Positions 1-3,931 of a stretch of DNA of 5,789 bases are shown one piece after another. Under the pieces are notes generated by a model, which was given only the letters and a program-made list of their open reading frames with translations, made no database searches and was not told where the DNA came from. The translations under genes were made by a program, and so were the position numbers. Source of the stretch: Candidatus Nitrosopumilus sp. (GTDB taxonomy: Archaea; Thermoproteota; Nitrososphaeria; Nitrososphaerales; Nitrosopumilaceae); contig JAEMQG010000201.1 in assembly GCA_022758935.1 (NCBI GenBank), positions 1 through 5,789 on the forward strand. The letters run 5' to 3'. Position 1 is the stretch's first letter. The number at the start of each line of letters is the position of its first letter.

Positions 1-12
1 GAATTTTCACCA

Positions 13-147
13 TTAATTATCATTTTGTTTTACAAACTTTGTATCTAACAAGTTGCATATTGAACGATTTTCCTTATGTGCAAGTTCTGAAATTACTTTG
101 TACGTTTCAATGTTTACAGTAACTGTCTTGTGATTTCCATCTGGCAT
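13..147 (-). CDS. Small ribbon-helix-helix DNA-binding protein (44 aa)
   Basis: The minus strand encodes a 44-residue protein from ATG at 147 to TAA at 13-15. It has the layout of a minimal ribbon-helix-helix (MetJ/Arc/CopG-type) domain: a short beta strand with alternating residues (KTVTVNI, 7-13), helix A (about 14-25, ETYKVISELAHK), a turn (ENRS, 26-29) and helix B (about 30-40, ICNLLDTKFVK). Such proteins dimerise, and the paired strands read the major groove at inverted repeats. Only the DNA-binding domain is present, with no NikR-like ligand domain. The frame is open for 19 more codons upstream but has no ATG, GTG or TTG, which fixes the start. No Shine-Dalgarno is visible. It is divergent from the ZIP transporter gene, so it may control itself and that gene (inference). 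It could instead be an antitoxin whose partner lies beyond the window edge. Fold call fairly sure, role unknown. Confidence 0.75.
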   Translation of the reverse strand: MPDGNHKTVTVNIETYKVISELAHKENRSICNLLDTKFVKQNDN

Positions 148-193
148 ATTGTGGTGAACTATGTTTTTGATAATAAGAAGTGCGCTTAGAATT

Positions 194-208
194 GTGATAA
201 AACATCAC
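194..208. promoter_or_regulatory. Inverted repeat, candidate operator (rhh side)
   Basis: GTGAT (194-198) and ATCAC (204-208) are perfect inverted copies separated by AAAAC. On the minus strand the spacer and right arm include TTTTATC, a possible TATA element for the divergent ribbon-helix-helix gene, whose ATG is at 147. A second TATA-like candidate for that gene, TTATTATC, lies at 169-176. A repeat of this size is within the range bound by ribbon-helix-helix dimers or tetramers, so an autoregulatory operator is plausible. Five-bp arms can arise by chance in AT-rich DNA. Confidence 0.35.
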
Positions 209-213
209 TCTAT

Positions 214-231
214 GAAGTTAGAATCAACTTC
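214..231. promoter_or_regulatory. Inverted repeat, candidate operator (ZIP side)
   Basis: GAAGTT (214-219) and AACTTC (226-231) form a perfect 6-bp inverted repeat with the 6-nt spacer AGAATC. It ends three bases before the TTTAAATT box (235-242) of the ZIP gene, so it covers the place where the archaeal BRE/TFB site should be. A protein bound here would block or alter TFB/TBP loading. The arms differ in sequence from the 194-208 repeat, so the two need not bind the same protein. Confidence 0.35.
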
Positions 232-234
232 CAG

Positions 235-242
235 TTTAAATT
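235..242 (+). promoter_or_regulatory. TATA-like box of the ZIP gene
   Basis: TTTAAATT is the best TATA-like element between the divergent genes on the plus strand. With usual archaeal spacing of about 25 bp, transcription would start near 263-268. That leaves a 5' leader of about 26-31 nt holding the Shine-Dalgarno site of the ZIP gene. Confidence 0.4.
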
Positions 243-279
243 ATCCAGAAAAAATAATTCTATTGTAATGTCAGTCATC

Positions 280-284
280 AGGAG
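280..284 (+). promoter_or_regulatory. Shine-Dalgarno site of the ZIP gene
   Basis: AGGAG matches the archaeal 16S anti-Shine-Dalgarno and lies 9 nt before the ATG at 294. It supports that start over the nearby in-frame codons. It is one of only two clear Shine-Dalgarno sites in the window, the other preceding gatC. Confidence 0.6.
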
Positions 285-293
285 AAGAAATTT

Positions 294-1142
294 ATGATTG
301 ATTATCCGCAACTTTTGTTACTTGGTGCAATATCTGGGTTTACTATATTTCTAGGTCTCCCATTACCTGCAATAAAGAATTTAAGCTCAAAAGTAAAAGG
401 ATTTCTTAACGCATTTTCGTTAGGGATTCTAGTATTCTTAATAATCGACATATTTAGCCATGCCTGGGAATCAACTGAGGATGTTGCAACTGATGCATTT
501 GTAGGAAATGCGTTAGCCGGAGATGCCATAATACATCTTCTTGCATTGTTTGGTGGAATTGCAATTGGATTGTTTGGACTTGTATGGTATGAACATGAAG
601 CAACAATAAAGAGAGTTCCTCAAATATTATCTTTAGAGAATATTAAAAAAGGTGATGCACATCTTCACCAATTATTTCATGAGACAAGTGCATATAGACT
701 TGCAATGATGATTGCAGTAGGAATCGGATTCCATAACCTTAGCGAAGGACTTGCAATAGGACAATCTTATGCTGCAGGTGAGATGGGTCTTGCTCTGCTT
801 TTGGTAATTGGATTTGCAACTCATAATGCTACCGAAGGTTTTGGAATTGCAAGCCCAATTACAGGGCTTTCAAAAAAACCAACGATTAGATTTATGATTT
901 TACTGGGGTTAGTTGGTGGAGGCCCTACATTCATTGGAACGCTATTAGGAAGCTTGTGGTTTTCTAGCATCACGTATATACTATTTTTGTCAATTGCCGG
1001 AGGAGCATTAATTTATGTTTCAATGCTGATGTACAATACAGGAAGAAAACACACCAGTAATAGTGTTATCATGATAGGGATCTTTGTTGGGTTATGTGTT
1101 GGCTTTTCAACTGATCTTATAGTTCACCTTGGAGAGATATGA
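294..1142 (+). CDS. ZIP-family divalent metal transporter
   Basis: This 282-residue membrane protein belongs to the ZIP (ZupT/SLC39) family, which moves zinc, iron, manganese or related divalent ions into the cytoplasm. It shows about eight hydrophobic segments. The two signature metal-site helices are explicit: H147-N148-x-x-E151-G in TM4 and H177-N178-x-x-E181-G in TM5, which form the binuclear metal centre in this family. A His-bearing loop precedes TM4 (H101, H123, H125, H129), as is usual for the ZIP cytoplasmic metal-sensing loop. Length is normal for prokaryotic ZIPs. TM5 has HNATEG where many ZupT proteins have HNxPEG, so the helix-breaking proline is absent. The start is supported by AGGAG at 280-284. 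The gene stands alone and is divergent from a small ribbon-helix-helix gene, which suggests local control. Substrate cannot be read from sequence; zinc or iron is most likely. Confidence 0.9.
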   Translation: MIDYPQLLLLGAISGFTIFLGLPLPAIKNLSSKVKGFLNAFSLGILVFLIIDIFSHAWESTEDVATDAFVGNALAGDAIIHLLALFGGIAIGLFGLVWYEHEATIKRVPQILSLENIKKGDAHLHQLFHETSAYRLAMMIAVGIGFHNLSEGLAIGQSYAAGEMGLALLLVIGFATHNATEGFGIASPITGLSKKPTIRFMILLGLVGGGPTFIGTLLGSLWFSSITYILFLSIAGGALIYVSMLMYNTGRKHTSNSVIMIGIFVGLCVGFSTDLIVHLGEI

Positions 1143-1438
1143 CTTTTGAATATCCTTGAAACATCATAAATCAGCAGGTGAATGTTAAAAATGCCTATTA
1201 AAGATTAGTCACCTGATCTGTCATCTATTTTATTCAAATAATCTCATTTTGAAATAATTAGCCTATAATTGATATATTTTTTAATTCTGTGCTTTCAAAT
1301 GCGCTCAAATTGGATAATAATGCGTGTTGTAAATTCAGTGTATTCACAGATTTTCATGTTTTGTCATTTAAGATAAGAAGATGCCTCAATTATTGAATAG
1401 AAGAAAGTAATAATAACGAATCATATAATTTCAAGTCA
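1143..1438. other. AT-rich intergenic region with a 7-bp inverted repeat
   Basis: I find no convincing gene in these 296 bases on either strand; the longest ATG frames are 20-25 codons with no family resemblance. CAGGTGA (1175-1181) and TCACCTG (1209-1215) are perfect inverted copies around a 27-nt loop. The left arm contains a Shine-Dalgarno-like AGGTGA just before a tiny ATG frame that ends in TAG at 1206-1208. A T6 run at 1277-1282 could end transcription of the ZIP gene. TAATAATAA (1408-1416) lies 23-31 bases before the next ATG and is a weak TATA candidate for a leaderless start of the following gene. Confidence 0.5.
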
Positions 1439-1930
1439 ATGAATTTCTTGATTTTTCTCAGTTTATCACTTTTGATTTTTATTGCCCCTGCTTTTGCACA
1501 AACTCTAGTATATGATGAATCTAATTCTTTACAATATGTTTTAAAATTTGATGATCATGTCTATTCTATTCCTTATGCTGTAAATGCGGATATTCTTGCA
1601 ATGGCAATTGATCCAGAATCACGATCATTACTAGTAGGATTGGAAAATTCTCAAGATTCTAGATTTGTAATTGAGTTGAAGCATGAGTTGATTAATGCAC
1701 AAAATAATGACTTTGTAATTTTGGCAGATGGAAAAGAAATCGATTATCAGATAACACCCAATTCTGATAGTTCTGTGTTTACTTTTTTTATTCCTGAATT
1801 TACAGAAGAAGTTGAAATTATTGGAACTCACGTAATTCCTGAATTCCCATTTGGCATAATTCTTATCTTTGGAGTTATGATTTCAGGTATAGTTATTTTT
1901 GCAAATGCAAAAATACCTTTTTTTAAGTAG
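1439..1930 (+). CDS. Secreted protein with PEF-type C-terminal sorting signal
   Basis: The 163-residue product has a signal peptide (residues 2-20, hydrophobic core ending AFA before Q21), an acidic beta-rich extracellular domain, and a C-terminal tripartite signal: VIPEFPFG (132-139), a hydrophobic helix (140-157) and a short tail with K158 and K163. This matches the PEF/PEFG-CTERM architecture, in which an archaeosortase processes the protein at the cell surface. The stretch before the motif (EEVEIIGTHVIPEF) closely resembles the end of many thaumarchaeal surface proteins as I remember them. Those proteins usually have PEFG; here the motif is PEFPFG, so recognition by the same archaeosortase is inferred. 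No enzyme motif is visible and the ligand is unknown. There is no Shine-Dalgarno, so the mRNA may be leaderless. Its end overlaps convergent purP by 8 bp. Confidence 0.75.
   Translation: MNFLIFLSLSLLIFIAPAFAQTLVYDESNSLQYVLKFDDHVYSIPYAVNADILAMAIDPESRSLLVGLENSQDSRFVIELKHELINAQNNDFVILADGKEIDYQITPNSDSSVFTFFIPEFTEEVEIIGTHVIPEFPFGIILIFGVMISGIVIFANAKIPFFK
1894..1924. terminator. Perfect palindrome plus T7 at the convergent gene ends
   Basis: TATTTTTGCA (1894-1903) and TGCAAAAATA (1906-1915) are exact inverted copies separated only by AA, followed on the plus strand by CC and T7 (1918-1924). It lies inside the last codons of the secreted-protein gene (stop 1928-1930) and just beyond the purP stop. 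On the plus strand it looks like a hairpin with a U tract. On the minus strand the T5 within the palindrome gives an oligo-T signal 8-13 bases past the purP TAA. Archaeal termination depends mainly on T-runs, so the hairpin may be secondary. Use as a bidirectional terminator is inferred. Confidence 0.45.
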
Positions 1931-2948
1931 TAATTTTATCCAGTTGCTTTAATTCTTTGGCAATTTTAATTTCACGGGCAATTCTTTTACCCATACTCAT
2001 AGATTCGTTAAAGAGTAATGAGTAGTAGGGTGATCCATCCATGTAGATGTTTGTTCCTGCAACTATTCGTGCTGAAAATTCAAATGCAGTAAATTTTGCA
2101 TTCTCATCATATACTCCTTCAATACAAAACGGTCCATTCATTCCAGGTGCAACCATTCTTTTAGCGGCATCTACAAAATTGTCACCCATAGTATACACCT
2201 CATCTAATAATGATTCCCTTAGAACTATTGGGCTATTTCCAATCACGTTAAATGATGGCACTTTGTCGGTTTTGATCTGTTCTTTTGATGGAATTCTGGC
2301 AAGGCCTTCAATATCTGATTCGTGTCTTTGATCAGCACCAAAGAATTCTAATTCGTCTTTAATGGGAGAATAAAAAAATTGCAAATATGCTAAAACTCCG
2401 GATGCATATTCTTGAATATACAAAGATTCTTCTTTAGTTATGACACCTTGTGAAATTAATTTATTTCTTTTTACATGGTAATCTTCTTCATTAGCTGCCA
2501 AAAAATATCCTTTGCCGCCAGCCGCTCCCTGTCTTTTTACGATTACAAGTTTATCAATATCTCTTGGATTAGCCACGGCCTTTGGAACTGGAAGTTTTGC
2601 TTCATGCATTAGTTTTTCTTTCATTATTCTATCCGACTCCCATCTTAGAATCCATTTATTCCCAAAAATTGGAGTTTTGATTGATTCAATTTGTTCAGAA
2701 TTCATCTGTGCAATTAAAGTTCCATGTGGAACTAGTATTGCACCATTTTGTTGTAAGGTAGATTGACATTTTTGTTCTAAAATTTCTGCAAAAGTGTCTA
2801 CCAAGAAAATTTCATCTATAAACGAAAATCTACGATATAGCCTTTCACGTTTTTTTTCACAGACTAAAATTGTTTTTAGGCCTTCATCCTTGGCACCTTT
2901 TAGGACTTGTAGAGCACAATGAGATCCTAGTGTTGCTATTGCCGTCAA
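1923..2948 (-). CDS. purP: FAICAR synthetase PurP (formate-dependent purine synthesis)
   Basis: The 341-residue product is the archaeal ATP-grasp enzyme that converts AICAR, formate and ATP to FAICAR, the penultimate step of IMP synthesis, replacing the folate-dependent PurH transformylase. Family landmarks are the N-terminal IATLGSH (4-10) and LKGAKDEG (16-23), VPHGT (73-77), FGNKWILRWESDR (95-107), the ATP-grasp glycine-rich loop IVKRQGAAGGKGYF (135-148), GPFCIEG and FEFSARIVAGTN in the last quarter with metal-binding acidic residues, and MGKRIAREIK near the end. The start is taken as TTG at 2948: the frame is open only six codons further, to TAA at 2967-2969, and has no ATG. The product lacks the roughly 18-residue N-terminal extension of the Methanocaldococcus enzyme. 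No Shine-Dalgarno is visible; a TATA-like ATAAAG lies about 30 bp upstream. A 69-codon gene ends 28 nt upstream on the same strand. Confidence 0.92.
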   Translation of the reverse strand: MTAIATLGSHCALQVLKGAKDEGLKTILVCEKKRERLYRRFSFIDEIFLVDTFAEILEQKCQSTLQQNGAILVPHGTLIAQMNSEQIESIKTPIFGNKWILRWESDRIMKEKLMHEAKLPVPKAVANPRDIDKLVIVKRQGAAGGKGYFLAANEEDYHVKRNKLISQGVITKEESLYIQEYASGVLAYLQFFYSPIKDELEFFGADQRHESDIEGLARIPSKEQIKTDKVPSFNVIGNSPIVLRESLLDEVYTMGDNFVDAAKRMVAPGMNGPFCIEGVYDENAKFTAFEFSARIVAGTNIYMDGSPYYSLLFNESMSMGKRIAREIKIAKELKQLDKITT

Positions 2949-2976
2949 TGCGATGTATTTTCTACTTTAACGTACT

Positions 2977-3186
2977 TTATGAACTATGTGTGGATGATAC
3001 ATATTGAAATATTTCATCAATTAGTTCTGCACTTAATTCAGATTTAATATCTTCTGGGATTACCTTTAATACAAAATCATACATGTTTGTATTTTTTGGA
3101 AGACTTTCTCTTTCCTGATATAACGAATATACTGCAATCCCATTGGATATTAATGCGATGATCTTTTCTTTATTTGTCAGAGACAT
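2977..3186 (-). CDS. Small hypothetical protein (69 aa) upstream of purP
   Basis: I do not recognise this 69-residue protein. It is predicted mostly helical and soluble: an N-terminal helix (about 4-26, NKEKIIALISNGIAVYSLYQ), a short loop (27-34, RESLPKNT), then helices with many acidic residues (IPEDIKSELSAELIDEIFQYV, about 43-63) and a polar tail. No Cys pairs, catalytic motif or membrane segment is seen. The ATG at 3186 has no Shine-Dalgarno, but ATTAAAT lies 25-31 bases upstream, the spacing expected for a leaderless archaeal mRNA, which supports both the gene and its start. Its TAA ends 28 nt before the purP start on the same strand, so the two may be cotranscribed. No role in purine synthesis can be read from the sequence. 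Confidence 0.7.
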   Translation of the reverse strand: MSLTNKEKIIALISNGIAVYSLYQERESLPKNTNMYDFVLKVIPEDIKSELSAELIDEIFQYVSSTHSS

Positions 3187-3210
3187 TGTTTTTCTAAATA
3201 ACTTGTACTA

Positions 3211-3217
3211 ATTTAAT
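3211..3217 (-). promoter_or_regulatory. TATA-like box for the 69-aa gene (leaderless)
   Basis: On the minus strand this reads ATTAAAT and lies 25-31 bases before the ATG at 3186. That places the predicted transcription start at or next to the start codon. It would also serve purP if the two genes share a transcript. Confidence 0.45.
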
Positions 3218-3224
3218 GTAAATC

Positions 3225-3230
3225 AAAAAA
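3225..3230 (-). terminator. Oligo-T terminator after the His-rich membrane protein gene
   Basis: A T6 run on the minus strand lies about 17 nt past the TAA of the membrane protein gene and just upstream of the TATA-like box of the next gene. Position and composition fit an archaeal T-run terminator that insulates the two units. No hairpin is seen. Confidence 0.3.
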
Positions 3231-3246
3231 TAGGATGTTTTAGAAA

Positions 3247-3435
3247 TTATAATGATGATTTGCTTAGATCTGCCGTAATGTACAATACGTGTGTAGTTTG
3301 CCTTGCTTGACCATAAAGAGTTGCGTGGCCTATTGATTCACCATGTACTTCTGCCGTTTTTTCATGTGATTCTTGCGATGCGTGATAGCCAACAAAGACG
3401 GCTACAATGATAAAGGTTGCAATTACTAATGCCAT
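3247..3435 (-). CDS. Single-pass membrane microprotein with His-rich tail (62 aa)
   Basis: The 62-residue product has one N-terminal membrane helix (residues 2-17, ALVIATFIIVAVFVGY) followed by a polar tail with five histidines (18, 24, 31, 37, 49). The first four are spaced 6, 7 and 6, close to a helical repeat that would place them on one face. No cleavage site follows the helix, so it is probably an anchor. Topology is not certain; the absence of Lys or Arg before the helix and the basic residues after it are few. I chose ATG at 3435: the frame extends to a TTG at 3447, but an AAAATATTTC box at 3461-3470 lies 26-35 bases before the ATG, fitting a leaderless start there. Family unknown. Metal binding or a subunit of a membrane complex are possible but unproven. 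Confidence 0.65.
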   Translation of the reverse strand: MALVIATFIIVAVFVGYHASQESHEKTAEVHGESIGHATLYGQARQTTHVLYITADLSKSSL

Positions 3436-3460
3436 TAATAGATCCAACTTACTCTAGATT

Positions 3461-3470
3461 GAAATATTTT
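3461..3470 (-). promoter_or_regulatory. TATA-like box for the His-rich membrane protein gene
   Basis: The minus strand reads AAAATATTTC, 26-35 bases before the ATG at 3435 but only 14-23 before the alternative TTG at 3447. The spacing therefore favours the ATG as start of a leaderless message. Confidence 0.4.
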
Positions 3471-3607
3471 CTGATGATAAATGTTACTTTTTTACTGGTT
3501 AGTGGGTTGAAAATTATAAAAACAGAGTATGGAACACAAAATTTTAAAATAAAAAATATTGGAGTATTTAATTTTTTGAAAATTATACAGTTATGCATCT
3601 AATTTAG

Positions 3608-3613
3608 AAAAAA
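3608..3613 (-). terminator. Oligo-T terminator after the 46-aa gene
   Basis: T6 on the minus strand, about 20 nt past the TAA at 3633-3635. Distance and run length resemble the T6 after the His-rich membrane protein gene, in line with a T-run terminator. The rest of 3448-3632 is AT-rich with no credible gene. Confidence 0.3.
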
Positions 3614-3632
3614 GTGGATAGAATCGTATTAA

Positions 3633-3773
3633 TTAAGATTTTTTTAAACCCCATTTAAGTGCAAATTCTTCTTTGGTGATCGGAATTCTTGATTTACACT
3701 TTACGCATCTACGGATTCTAGTGTACTTGGAAAATCTCCAAACATGAGGTTCGCTTTTTTGATGACAGTTCAT
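3633..3773 (-). CDS. Basic putative zinc-binding microprotein (46 aa)
   Basis: From ATG at 3773 to TAA at 3633-3635 the minus strand encodes 46 residues. C3-H4, H10 and a C23-V-K-C26 knuckle supply enough ligands for one zinc ion. The protein is strongly basic (13 Lys/Arg against 3 Glu), with clusters at 13-29 (WRFSKYTRIRRCVKCKSR region) and a lysine-rich C-terminus, which suggests nucleic-acid or ribosome binding (inference). The frame is closed upstream by TAA seven codons beyond the last possible extension and holds no other start. There is no Shine-Dalgarno, but TAAATAC (3794-3800) lies 21-27 bases upstream, fitting a leaderless message. It is divergent from aspS with 158 bp between. I do not recognise a named family. 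The Cys/His pattern and start context argue that it is a real gene. Confidence 0.65.
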   Translation of the reverse strand: MNCHQKSEPHVWRFSKYTRIRRCVKCKSRIPITKEEFALKWGLKKS

Positions 3774-3827
3774 GCTTTTGTATCTTCTTACTAGTATTTA
3801 GGAAAAAACCATTCTCAATGAACAGAT

Positions 3828-3871
3828 TGTGTCCTGATTAAACTATGAGTGAATCCAGACACATAGTGTGT
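3828..3871. repeat. Inverted TGTGTC/GACACA cluster upstream of aspS
   Basis: TGTGTC (3828-3833) is an inverted copy of GACACA (3858-3863), and the latter is part of a tighter palindrome ACACA-TAG-TGTGT (3859-3871). GACACA occurs again at 3911-3916, 15 nt before the aspS ATG. These sites sit between the divergent 46-aa gene and aspS, where a regulator could act on either. Chance occurrence cannot be excluded. Confidence 0.35.
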
Positions 3872-3896
3872 AAAATGGAATGCGGTTCTCCAAAAA

Positions 3897-3904
3897 ATTA
3901 ATTA
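3897..3904 (+). promoter_or_regulatory. TATA-like box of the aspS operon
   Basis: ATTAATTA lies 28-35 bases before the aspS ATG at 3932. No Shine-Dalgarno precedes that ATG, so a leaderless or very short-leader mRNA for aspS-gatC-gatA is likely. The closer TTTATTAAAT (3921-3930) is too near the start codon to act as its TATA box. Confidence 0.35.
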
Positions 3905-3931
3905 CACCATGACACAGCAATTTATTAAATT

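Noticed and set aside
1182..1216. Possible C/D-box small RNA between AGGTGAATG and CCTGAT
   Set aside because: The C-box-like GTGAATG departs from RUGAUGA and no C'/D' pair is clear.
1299..1376. 25-codon ATG frame in the intergenic region after zip
   Set aside because: No ribosome binding site, no family resemblance, and length expected by chance.
3436..3447. TTG at 3447 as start of the His-rich membrane protein
   Set aside because: Its distance to the TATA-like box is too short, while the ATG at 3435 has leaderless spacing.
3417..3602. 61-codon plus-strand frame across the promoter of the His-rich membrane protein gene
   Set aside because: It overlaps the start and promoter of a better supported minus-strand gene, is very rich in AT-coded residues and has no start signal.
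3845..3901. 18-codon frame on the plus strand before aspS (MSESRHIVCKMECGSPKN) with a Cys pair
   Set aside because: Very short, no Shine-Dalgarno or well-placed TATA box, and it overlaps the palindromic promoter region of aspS. The Cys pair alone is not enough to call a gene.
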